A stretch of 44,432 bases of DNA from Corallochytrium limacisporum (Eukaryota; Opisthokonta). The stretch lies in the NCBI GenBank assembly GCA_002811645.1, contig PDIP01000080.1, positions 64,111 to 108,542 on the forward strand, written 5' to 3'. Shown piece by piece: positions 9,804 through 19,626 of the stretch; the stretch's first letter is position 1; each line of letters begins with the position of its first letter. A model generated the notes under the pieces. That model worked only from the letters and a program-made list of their open reading frames with translations, was not told the origin of the DNA and searched no databases. The position numbers and the translations under genes are program-made.

Positions 9804-12800
9804 GTTGGTCAAGTCCGCAGGTCAGCCTACTTTGCCTGATCCAATATCACTTTCGTACCGTTGGTGGTCTGAGCAAGCGAGCTCAATCTCAACACTCCAC
9901 CACATCCAGTATAAGCCTCGTAGTGAACTTTGCGCCCCATAGAAGCAAACAGGAGAATGCTCGTGTGCATGTTTAAGTGGATTCGACGAACCCATTAATA
10001 GGTAACCTTCCCAATGATTTGTGTCGCTTCCGCCGCCCCAGAGAGGCACGAACCTACCAGACAAAACAATAAGTCCTCTTGAGGACAACCCCTCCCCCGG
10101 GGGGGCCCACATACTACTAAGGAACTTATAAAGACCCCCTTCGTCATACACCCAAAACCAAGTCAAGTCTACAAAGGCCGCCCCTTCCCGATACACCAAA
10201 TACTTAGTGAAAATCTATAAAGGCCTCGCTTCGAAATTGGCTTCAAATCACAATTTTACTAAGGGAATAAGATTATAGATCCATTTCTGGTTAAGATCAA
10301 CCTGCAAAACAAATCAGTGATCTTACTGTTAGTCCCCTGTGCTTTGATTGTTGGCCAGGCTGAATACACATACCCAGAACTCTAATTCAAAATCTTGGGA
10401 CAATTTGTCAATTCGATTGTAAGGCGTCGAACTCTAAGCGAATCCCCGCTGATCTCATCCGGGCTGGCCAATCTACGAGCCTACCACGGCGCATTCGGAC
10501 TCTCTGCTAGGATCCTTAGGTGTATCAGACCAAGCTATCAGTGGTGGCTGTGTCCCAGTTAAACGTCTACTGCAATCGGTCAGACGGTAGTGTCCATGAA
10601 CATCATGGCCGTAAGAGGCACTGTGATCTCCATCTTTGGGTACGTACGATGCTTGCGATCACAGAAGTTGCACCGAAATATGCTCAACGAGCAGCTCCTG
10701 TAAGTTCTGTTGTCTCTGCGGACTAGAGACGTTAATGTTTGCAACTATGGACAAGTCTATCAGTGCAGAATGAACACATTCTCGTCTCAGACTTTCTCAC
10801 GCTCCATGTACCGGAAGTTGAAGTCATGTTGGCTTCCGTGAAGAGCCTCCGTTCAAACCGGGGCTCCTATTTGCAACGACGTTTGCTGCCGACGAGACTG
10901 AAGTGGCACCCCACCCGTTGGGACAGAGCACGTTATTCATTTAGCGCAGATGGTACACCATGCGTCTTGCGCGATGTCCCTGTGCAGCTCTGAGTTGGTG
11001 GCAGCGGAATGCGAACTACGCGGACTCCATCTACCCATCTGTTCCGGTGCCCTCAAAGCTTCCTCTTTGCTGTTCGTTCATTCATATGCTTATTTATTTA
11101 TATTACAAAGAGACACAACATGGGTTCCTTGGTTGCAGTCCGTGTATCCACTTCTGAATCTTCGTCTTTGTGCTTCTCTTGGTTCTTTGGTCCGTTGAAC
11201 GGTGCCACGGGACCATATGGTGAATTCCAGTACGAATCAATTTCACTGCCACGATGCCATCACTATTGAGATATTCAGCCTTCCTTGGGAGCTCAGAGTT
11301 CTAGAGCAAATTTATTGTCACCGGTGGTGCGCATGAGAGCCTATGGATGATCGCAGGTCAAGCCATGTCTTGTTGCAGAAACAACAGGCATTTCGTTGCG
11401 CAGGGTGTCTTGTTGGGAGCATTGAGGCACAGCACTACGAAACATTCATGTGCATATATCACTGTGGCAGCAAGCTGGACATTCTCGAAGCTTTGGAAGA
11501 AGAATAGAAGTGGTAGATCCATTAATCTGGATCATGATCATCATATCGCTGTAAGCATCCAATCCTTTGTAGTGTGTTTCCTCGTGGATGACATGTATCT
11601 GGAAGCTCTCGTCACACGGCCATACAACTATGTTGCTCCACCTTATCCTTGTCGCCGCTAACAGCGACCTTGCCCTACGAGTCAGAGGCGTCAGTTTACA
11701 CCTATATTGCTTTCGTATTCTGTGCTCTGTGTTCAATGCCAACCCTGGCACTAATACTGGCTGCCAAGCGACAAGAGGCAACATTCCATTCTGAGCGGCG
11801 TGACAGTCTGTTTTGATTGCGTTGGTCCGGTTTCTGTGTTTTCCAAGGCACCGTTGATGTCAAAGGTATCAATAGAGGGGAGAGGAAGAACATGTTAAAG
11901 GTCAGAAGTGGATCATAATCAACGCGTCAAACAGATTTCGAAACAACAGTACATGCTTCTTGGTCTAGACGTGAGGGTATGCGTAAACACAGAGCCCGTC
12001 ACTGTCGGAAGACGAGGTATGAAAAGCAAGGAGTAGGATGCTAACAGACCGTGGAAGGACGCTCTTTGATGACGGTGCTTGTGTAGACACTGACGGATCA
12101 CTGGACCTCTAAAGTCTGCACTGACCGCACATGCACCGGTGTTCCACCACTTCCCATTCCGACCCTCGACAGTTTACGGAAATGTAAAGCGCAGACACTA
12201 CGAACAAAGAACACAGGGTACCTCCACACATCGAAGGCAAACAGGTTCGGTTCTCAAATAGACGTTAGTCGAACCTGTTGAATAGTTCTGTTTCCTCAGC
12301 GTGTCCACAGACAATAAGGAACGGCACCGCCCCCGCTTGACCTCGTTTCTGACGCAAGAGTGAAGACCCGCGTGAAAATTCTGAACTAAGCTTCACCGTG
12401 CTCCCTGTTTTGGTCAGTTGCGGGTTCGACTTCTGGATGTGGTACATTAGCTATGGGTACCGGTTGGTACTAACTATGGCAATCGTAAGAAACGGAAACT
12501 ACGTCAACGTCAGCTGCGTATCCAAAGAGCGGGTCCATTCGAAAGTCTAAACTGTATAGTGAACATAGGGGACTATTGCGCACGAGATGAACTGGTTGTG
12601 CGACAATGGGTACACTTTGCAGAAAGCAACAAAAACGTGAAACCTGCGGCTCCGGTGGAAAAGTTTCCGGCTGCTTGCTTGACGAGCATCAACTTATCAT
12701 CCATGCTCCCTCTCTGAAATTCTCTGCTTATTTTTTCCTCATTCTAGCATGGTAGAGCATGTCTACTGTGATCATGACGTGTACGTGCTCTTTGTCATCT

Positions 12801-15262
12801 ACTCGTATTGTGCGCGGAAAGCCCTGTGGGGAGCCGGATCCTTTCCGATACTTTCAGTGCTGTCCCCACATGCCGCGGCCGCTACTCCTTCGATTTCAGA
12901 TTACGAAGAGGGTGGTTCATGCTAAAGTTGCAGAATGTTGGGCGCAATGGAACTTACATATCATGGTACTCGTGGGTGTGGCAGTGTTGGCGGCGAAGTA
13001 AAGCGAAGCTCCTGGTACAGCCCCGGTAGATATAACCGATTTCCGTCTTCACCCTTAACGGAAAGCGTACGGACCAGCCCTCTTCCTGTGTTGCTCGATT
13101 TGGTCCAAATGTACTGCTGAAATCGCAGCTCGTTCGCAGGGGCATCTGACCTCCAGTGATATTGCAAATTGGAAAAAAAATAGATTTCTCCTATTGTTTC
13201 ATTGCCCTTTTTCCCTGTTTTATGTGACCAAATTGTTGTTTTCATGGTCGATCTTCCTCTAATTAGACTATCGACACCCCCGATGATTTCTTTTGTCCGA
13301 ACCAACGGCCCATTTGCTTGGTGGGTGATACGCGACGTCGATATGGAAGAGGTTTGTTGACGAATTGGGATCGCGAACATCAGTGCCGGCCGGTTCCCGC
13401 TTAGTTTGCTTATTTGGAGTTCCAGCATGCAATCATCCGCATATATATAAACTGAGATCAAAGGACAACATCTAAAGCTATTAAAAACCAAAAGAAGAGA
13501 GAAGATGCTACCATGCTGCCCTACTCGGCCTCATGGTTGTATAGCCATTATGCAAAACACACCTACACTCCAAACACAGTGAACAGCTAAAGCAACCGGC
13601 CCGCAACCAAGAATGAAAGGCCCGTCTGTTGTACTTGAAGTAGAGGAAACCACGATCCTTCCGACAGAAAGACGACGGAAGTAACATCAAAATCGTTGTA
13701 GCAGGGGTGGCACGACACATTGCTGTGTCAATTGTGTTCGTAGAGAGAAGGAAATTTGTGACTGAAATTGCGGAAGTCACAGGGGGGGAACACAACGCCC
13801 GCCGCCCCGCAAAAGGGGGGGGGGGCGGAGCGGAAGAGGTCCCAATATATGATGGTACCGTTTTGGTGGTCGGAAGGAAACTCGCCTGGCTGCTTTCCTT
13901 ATCCAAGTGCGGAGTCAACGTTTCCGACCACGTGCCCAGTCATTGAAGGAGGATGCGGATACGCTAGTTCTTCTTTGGGCGCCCTATCCCGGGCCCCCTG
14001 CGAAAGCCAACTGGCCGCAATGTGGATAATATCAACCGCCAAATCCCCAGTTTGACCTAAAGGAAAAGGCGGAAAAGATAACCCTCTGGGGAATCCCGGT
14101 ATTAGTTGATCTCCGTGCGTGCTGGTGTGCACGGGACGTGGTCGCCATCTGTGCTCTCGAACACAACTGAAATGAACCAACCACGCGTGCTCATAGGTGC
14201 AAAAAAGGATCCTATCGTCACTCAGAGCATACAACTTGGACTTCGTGCTTGAGCAAGTCTGTTGAAGAGCACTGCGGCCACGAATGTTGGATCCCATTAA
14301 GTTGAGCGTTGAAAGCCTAATGAAGTTCCAAAAGCGACGCTATATTTCCCGTGGCTCTCAATAGACCCACTTACAGTGACTGAACGATGTCAACCTTTGT
14401 CGAGTCCTGCCCCTTGTGCACCCTGTTCCCACCATTCGTCATTCAGGCATTTGTTCTTTCGCGGCGACCAGCGTTGAAGCGCGCTTCGAGGTCTTCTCGT
14501 AACCGTTCGCAAAACTCAATGTTGACAACAAACTCCACCACCAACTCTTAGATGGACAATCTCCTTTACAGGCACCACACAAGCCCCTTTAACTTCATCC
14601 ACATTCGGACGTGGATGGAAAGCTCGACCGCTCAATGTACGCAGGCAAAGCCTCCCATAGAGGTGTGTAGAAACAGCGGCTCCGTATAGGGAGCAACATA
14701 GATTGGTGTGCGTGGGCGTCGGAGGTGCATCGTAGAATGTTAAAGCGCAAAGTAAGAGTGGTGCGCAGCAGGGCTTCCAACACAGAATTGATTTCCCGCC
14801 TATGTCACGTACGTAATGGAGTTAGAGCCCGACGTCTCGCTGTGGCGTGTCACGATGACAGAACCGCGGGTGTTTTAAATGGTTTTCGTCCCAAAACAAT
14901 CTCGCTTATGAGACAAAAGCTTCGTTCGATTGCGCACTGGACTAAGGACAGCCACTAAGAATGGATTACAGCAGAGCGATCCAAATTGGGACTCGACCTC
15001 TTCCCCTCCCCTTCCCCCCCCTGGCCCCTTTCCACTTTCAAACGATTTCTGACTCGAAGAAAGGGTACTTAAGACTACCGCAGAGAAAGCCAGATCAGCG
15101 TGCAATCCGATCACCTATCAAACTAGATAAGTGATTTAGTTAGGAGTAATTTGGAAACTTGCTTTCGTCCCTCAAGTTTTCCATTATTTTTACTTCTTTG
15201 TCCTTTCAAAAGTTCGCCTCCCACTGTTCGAATCTAGCAAAGACCTTCGATAACCAACAACC
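9804..15262. other. 5.5-kb spacer without supported gene
   Basis: Many short open frames occur on both strands, the longest 176 codons at 12961-13491 (-), but none shows domain-like composition, a repeat, or a start and poly(A) context. A short C-run/G-run lies at 10094-10105. A TATA-like stretch is at 13440-13449. A G-rich run is at 13817-13828 and C-rich runs at 15003-15021. The last 100 nt before 15263 are pyrimidine-rich and probably serve as the promoter or leader of the LVIVD gene. Undetected multi-exon genes cannot be excluded. Confidence 0.5.
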
Positions 15263-16765
15263 ATGAAGTTCGCATCAACTGTTCTGATCAGTGCCCTGGC
15301 TCTCATTGCCAGTACCACTGTTACTGAGGCTGCTGCTGGTTCCGCCATGGGTGCCGTTAAGGCCCTGAAGATCGCTCAAGGCCAACCCGGTGGCCGCCAC
15401 TATGAAATGATGGAGAAGCGTAAGCATGCTGGCAAGGGATCTCTGAAGTCCCGTAAGAGCCACCGCCACAAGCCGTACAAGTGCAAACACGGAGCAGTCA
15501 AGATTGACGACATGGAGTACCCCTGCAACAAAATCGATATGTGGTCCTACGTGTCGCGTGAGGATCTTGGCTGTGTGAACGACTACGCTGGCTTGTACGT
15601 CTCCGACATTTGGGGCTGGACTGATCCCGAGCAGGGCAGAGACTATGCCATCATCACCTGCGTGGATGGTACTAGCTACGTGGACGTTACCGAGCCCTGG
15701 GCGCCAGATGTTGTGGCCTTCACGCCCACTACTACTGACCTTCCTGAGTACTCTACTGGTAAACCGAAGGAGATCTGGCACGACGTGAAGACTTTCGGTA
15801 ACTACGCCTTCATCGGTTCCGAGGAGGATGACCATGGGATCCAGGTTGTCGACCTGACCAAGCTGCGTCAGCTGCGCGGTCGGGCCATTCTGAACCCAGA
15901 AACCGTCTACACGGGCGTTGGTGCCAGCCACAACGTCGTCATCAACGAGGATAGTGCCCGTCTCTACCCCGTTGGTGCCCGGCAGGGTGGCACCGAGGAC
16001 CTCTGCGCAGGTGGGTTGCACGCCGTCGACATCTCCGAACCAACTAACCCGAAATTCCTGGGCTGTGCCGCGGAAGATGGCTACACCCATGACGCCCAAT
16101 GTGTCGTTTATGACGGTCCGGATGCCCGTTATCAGGGTGCCGAGATCTGCTTTGCGTTCAACGAGGACACGTTTACCATCTGGGACGTAACTGATGCAGC
16201 GAATCCGATTGTCTTGTCCCGTGTTCTCGGTGTTCCTGCCCATCGCGTGCCAGCTGAGGACCCGCTCGAATTCTACGACCGGAGCACTCCAGCATGGTAC
16301 ACTCACCAGGGTTGGGCTAGTCCAGACCTGACCTTCCTGCTTGCTGATGATGAGCTGGACGAGGAGATGCTGGACCCTCGCCTGGAGGAACCAGTTTCTC
16401 CGAACGGTGCCACCACATACGCGTGGGACATTACTGACCTCGAGTGCCCAAAGATGATCTCTACCTTCACTAACGGCATTCCGTCCATTGATCACAACCA
16501 GTATATCATGGAAACCCGTTCCGGCCTCAAATCATTCCAGGCCAACTACCTGTCTGGTCTGCGCGTGCTGGACGCGAAGAAAGTTGGTCGCAAGGACCAG
16601 CTCAAACTTAGGGAGGAGGCCTTCTTTGACATTGCCCCGGATGTCAACACTGTAGCCTACGGTGGTGCTTGGTCCGTGTACCCGTACTTCACCGATGACA
16701 AGCTAGTGGTGAGCTCCATTGAGGACGGTCTGTTTGTCTTGAGTTACAAAAGGAAAAGCCAGTAA
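15263..16765 (+). CDS. Secreted choice-of-anchor B (LVIVD-type) beta-propeller protein
   Basis: A 500-residue protein. Residues 1-24 form a signal peptide (MKFASTVLISALALIASTTV, then an Ala-rich cleavage region). Residues 50-72 are strongly basic and could be a processed propeptide. From about 95 the protein follows the choice-of-anchor B/LVIVD pattern: LYVSDIWGWTDPEQGRDYAI, DGTSYVDVTEPWAPDVVAF, WHDVKTF, DHGIQVVDLTKLR, ASHNVVINED, CAGGLHAVDIS, GYTHDAQCVVYDGPD, EICFAFNED, THQGW, IDHNQYI, ANYLSGLRVLD and GAWSVYP. Family members are extracellular or surface beta-propellers of unclear function, often in marine microbes and protists. There is no C-terminal anchor, so it is probably secreted or wall-bound. 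The start has a good context (AACAACCATGA) and AATAAA follows at 16963. It converges on the FG-GAP receptor gene. Confidence 0.92.
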   Translation: MKFASTVLISALALIASTTVTEAAAGSAMGAVKALKIAQGQPGGRHYEMMEKRKHAGKGSLKSRKSHRHKPYKCKHGAVKIDDMEYPCNKIDMWSYVSREDLGCVNDYAGLYVSDIWGWTDPEQGRDYAIITCVDGTSYVDVTEPWAPDVVAFTPTTTDLPEYSTGKPKEIWHDVKTFGNYAFIGSEEDDHGIQVVDLTKLRQLRGRAILNPETVYTGVGASHNVVINEDSARLYPVGARQGGTEDLCAGGLHAVDISEPTNPKFLGCAAEDGYTHDAQCVVYDGPDARYQGAEICFAFNEDTFTIWDVTDAANPIVLSRVLGVPAHRVPAEDPLEFYDRSTPAWYTHQGWASPDLTFLLADDELDEEMLDPRLEEPVSPNGATTYAWDITDLECPKMISTFTNGIPSIDHNQYIMETRSGLKSFQANYLSGLRVLDAKKVGRKDQLKLREEAFFDIAPDVNTVAYGGAWSVYPYFTDDKLVVSSIEDGLFVLSYKRKSQ

Positions 16766-16773
16766 GTAGTGTT

Positions 16774-16830
16774 CTCCATTCGAGGACGGTCCGTTTGCTT
16801 TCAGCTACGAAAAGACAACCCACTAAATAG
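16774..16830 (+). pseudogene. Relic of a second copy of the LVIVD gene 3' end
   Basis: Immediately after the stop codon, the sequence repeats the last 56 bp of the gene (16714-16769) at about 80% identity with a one-base insertion. In frame it reads EDGPFAFSYEKTTH-stop, parallel to the gene's own EDGLFVLSYKRKSQ-stop. This is best read as what remains of a tandem duplicate whose middle was deleted. Confidence 0.8.
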
Positions 16831-16962
16831 TTCAGATTTGTTGCGTCCCTACTTCAGCCTGTCGGGTTTGTTGAGCACTCGTACCTCGCGATGAAGACTC
16901 AAGTACACTTACATAAAAGCAGCCGAACACAACAGATGAACCTACAAGAATCTGCTTGCCTT

Positions 16963-16968
16963 AATAAA
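16963..16968 (+). promoter_or_regulatory. Poly(A) signal AATAAA
   Basis: An AATAAA about 200 nt after the LVIVD gene stop and 150 nt before the stop of the convergent FG-GAP gene. Confidence 0.6.
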
Positions 16969-17117
16969 TGTGGCTGTATGTAATGATGAACATGATGGAT
17001 TTGATTTTGAAGAACTATTAAAATGAGAAATGTGATGCTTGGTATTATACACTTGGAGCTCTCGCACGTGTTCGCACTGTTTTGTGGGCTCCTTGAATCC
17101 CTTATTTGTCAATACTT

Positions 17118-19598
17118 TCAGTCCAGTTTCATATATGTCAGTCCCTCGTCCTTGCCTGGCCTTTCGGCTCCACCGCTGCCGCTGCCGCTGCCGCTGCCGT
17201 TACTGAGGCTGCTGTGGGCTGGGACCGCGTCATAAATGTCGTCATCTACCTCGTCTTCCGGCGCAGTATACTGCTTGTGATCATTGGGTGCAGACATGGC
17301 GCCAGCTGCAACGTAGTCAGTGGTCGGTGCGCCAGTTACGTGCTCCGGTGCCACGTAGGGCAGAGACTGGGACTGGGCTCTGGCATCTTGCATCTGGGCC
17401 GCGGCAATGTAAGGTAGAGATGGGGTCACGGACGCGGGCTGGGTCTGAGTCTGTGGCTGCACTTGCTCAGCAAGGTTGAACTGTGAGGCATGGACGTAGC
17501 CAGTGGAACCGGGCTGTGGCGGTCCAGTGACGGTGGTCATAACCCGCTGCGGGACAGCGTAGGAACTATCGTCGATACTGTCGCGCGGGACCGGAGAAGG
17601 TAGAGGCCGACCAATCATGGGAGAAGCGTAGCCGGGCGTGTTGGAAGAGTTCGGGTCGGAGTGGTAGGCCGCGGCGAATTGAGGCACTGGTAGGCCCGTG
17701 TCAATTGAAGCCACGCAGCTCACTACGGACGTCCCATCGACGTCGGACTCGGTTTTGCTCGTCTTGGCGTACGTACCGGCAGTTATGGTCGCAGCCTTAG
17801 TTCTTGTGGACAGTGACCTGGTGGAACCGCCGTGCTTGAGGAAAGGAATGAAACTACGTGACTGACTGTGACCATCTGCAGCCATGCTGCTATGACCATG
17901 GTCACTGCCACCATGTGCAGCCGCCATGTATCCAGACTCAAGCGCACTCTGGCTCCCGTTCTGGTTTAGGGATGAGGATCCATTCAGGGTGCTCTGGCGC
18001 TGCTTTTGGTGATGGTAACGCACAAGCAAGAGGGCAACCACGGATAACAGAGCAACGCAACCGACCGTGACGCCAACAATGACGCCTACTGTAGAGTTGC
18101 TAAGACCAGAAGTAGTCGTGGCAGGGGATCCGGACGTGCCAGTGTCCGGTTGCGTCGAGGGGGAGGGACTGTCAGACACGGAAGTCGTGGAAGGGTTCTC
18201 CCCTCCGAAGTCAGGTCCCTCCGGTTGCGAACCGAAGTCATAGACAGCCACATCACCCACATTCTCCAGTGGAGGATCCACAGAGTTCAGATTCTGCATG
18301 AATGAACCTACCAAGGCAACCGCGCCATCCGCGCTCAAGGCCACACTTCGCCCAAAGCCGGCATCCGCAGCCGGTCCGTTCGGATCGATAATCCGCGTGC
18401 GGTTGGCCTCCACGTCCGGCACGATTTCGAAAAGATTCTCCAAGTCGTACAGAGCCGCAATGCCTGCATTGGAGACGTCATTAACTTGGACGTTGTATGC
18501 ACCTACGAGCAGACGGCGACCATCGTATGACATGTCCATGCCAGTCCCGAATTCTCCATCTTCACCATCGGTCATGGAGAGCACAATTCTCTCTGTGTAG
18601 GTCCTAGCTAGTAGAGGTTGGTCCTTTACAAATATTGTAACCGTACCCGAATGATGTGCCGCACTGTTGGAATCGTTAGTTGCTGCCACCGCAATTACCA
18701 ATCCATCTCCCGAGATGGAAACCGATGAGCCAAAATCGTCACCTGCGGTGGTAGTAGACCCTTCCAATATTGCGCTTTCGCGCCAATCGCTGCCATCGGG
18801 CGCCGTTGAATTGCTGTCTTCTGTGCCAGCGACGTCCCAAAACACGTACACTGCTCCACCGTTTGCGCGGCGGTTGGCACCAACAACTAGAGTTCGGCCC
18901 TCTCCGCTTAGGGCAACGGCGCTGCCAAAATTATCGCCCGCTTCCCCGTCCGATGCCTCCACCAAACTCGGGCTCGCTGGGTCGTAAGATTCCGTGCGGG
19001 TGTTCAATGAGTAGAGATACACAGCGCCCTGTCCACGGTTCCTACCCGGGGCTCCGACCGCTGCTCTGACGCCTGCCCGATCCATGGACACACTCCACCC
19101 GAACCGGTCTCCGTTTACCCCATCCGTGTGAACCAAGCTCGCGGGCTCGCCGACACTTAGAGACGACGGCACATCCACGTTGCCAGAGATGATAAATGAA
19201 AAGGCTGCCCCTACCTCATCGTCATGCATAGGCGCGCCGCCAATGATATATCGCCCGCTTTGATCGACTGCTACTGCTGATCCAAAGCGGTGCTCTGGGT
19301 TCCGATTCGGTGGGATTAGTTGTAGGGGTTCCCCCGCCGCTGAATGATTTGATGCCAGAGGGAATGCGTAAATTTCACTGCGGGCCGGTGATCCCACAAC
19401 AGCAAGGGAAGCTGATGCTGAAGAAATGGCCACTGCGGTGCCAAATTGCTCGTCTGTCTGTGGATCCACCGGGAGTAGAGTGTCCACCGGCTCATATACA
19501 TTTACTACACCCGTGACTCCCTCTGCCGTCACCCCTGTACTTGCTGCTGCTGCCGCAGCTGCTGCTGCTGAGCACCAAAACCTACAGGTCGTAACCAT
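17118..19598 (-). CDS. Integrin-alpha-like FG-GAP receptor with tyrosine-rich tail
   Basis: An 826-residue type I membrane protein. The N-terminus has a poly-Ala stretch (10-19) that could act as a poor signal peptide. Seven FG-GAP repeats start near residues 52, 105, 166, 224, 289, 350 and 415 (FGTAVAIS, FGSAVAVD, FGWSVSMD, FGSAVALS, FGSSVSIS, FGTGMDMS, FGRSVALS), with paired VVGA/VGAPG turns. Seven is the number that closes an integrin-alpha propeller. A Ser/Thr/Pro stalk (457-500) precedes one TM helix (504-527, basic stop RYHHQKQR). The 299-residue cytoplasmic tail has 12 tyrosines after the membrane-proximal one. Four are YxxP (Y657, Y680, Y748, Y777), and the C-terminus LTYMKLD fits an ITIM. 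It ends with a Gly-Ser repeat linker before that motif. There are no integrin calf domains or GFFKR motif, so it is not a canonical integrin. A role as a surface adhesion or signalling receptor is inferred. Confidence 0.85.
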   Translation of the reverse strand: MVTTCRFWCSAAAAAAAAASTGVTAEGVTGVVNVYEPVDTLLPVDPQTDEQFGTAVAISSASASLAVVGSPARSEIYAFPLASNHSAAGEPLQLIPPNRNPEHRFGSAVAVDQSGRYIIGGAPMHDDEVGAAFSFIISGNVDVPSSLSVGEPASLVHTDGVNGDRFGWSVSMDRAGVRAAVGAPGRNRGQGAVYLYSLNTRTESYDPASPSLVEASDGEAGDNFGSAVALSGEGRTLVVGANRRANGGAVYVFWDVAGTEDSNSTAPDGSDWRESAILEGSTTTAGDDFGSSVSISGDGLVIAVAATNDSNSAAHHSGTVTIFVKDQPLLARTYTERIVLSMTDGEDGEFGTGMDMSYDGRRLLVGAYNVQVNDVSNAGIAALYDLENLFEIVPDVEANRTRIIDPNGPAADAGFGRSVALSADGAVALVGSFMQNLNSVDPPLENVGDVAVYDFGSQPEGPDFGGENPSTTSVSDSPSPSTQPDTGTSGSPATTTSGLSNSTVGVIVGVTVGCVALLSVVALLLVRYHHQKQRQSTLNGSSSLNQNGSQSALESGYMAAAHGGSDHGHSSMAADGHSQSRSFIPFLKHGGSTRSLSTRTKAATITAGTYAKTSKTESDVDGTSVVSCVASIDTGLPVPQFAAAYHSDPNSSNTPGYASPMIGRPLPSPVPRDSIDDSSYAVPQRVMTTVTGPPQPGSTGYVHASQFNLAEQVQPQTQTQPASVTPSLPYIAAAQMQDARAQSQSLPYVAPEHVTGAPTTDYVAAGAMSAPNDHKQYTAPEDEVDDDIYDAVPAHSSLSNGSGSGSGSGGAERPGKDEGLTYMKLD

Positions 19599-19610
19599 TG
19601 TGTAAATATT

Positions 19611-19626
19611 CTAAAAAAAATTAGCG
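19611..19626 (-). promoter_or_regulatory. Possible 3' splice acceptor upstream of FG-GAP start
   Basis: On the minus strand a CTAAT branch-like sequence, eight T and AG lie 12 nt before the ATG. If real, an upstream exon may supply a better signal peptide or only a leader. Confidence 0.4.

Noticed and set aside
12961-13491. Minus-strand frame containing YIYADD, recalling a reverse transcriptase motif
   Set aside because: The motif sits near the N-terminus with none of the other reverse transcriptase blocks and no element structure around it, so chance is more likely.
15275-16495. 406-codon minus-strand frame
   Set aside because: It lies wholly antisense to the LVIVD propeller gene, whose family motifs fix the plus strand. 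The long open antisense frame follows from codon use.
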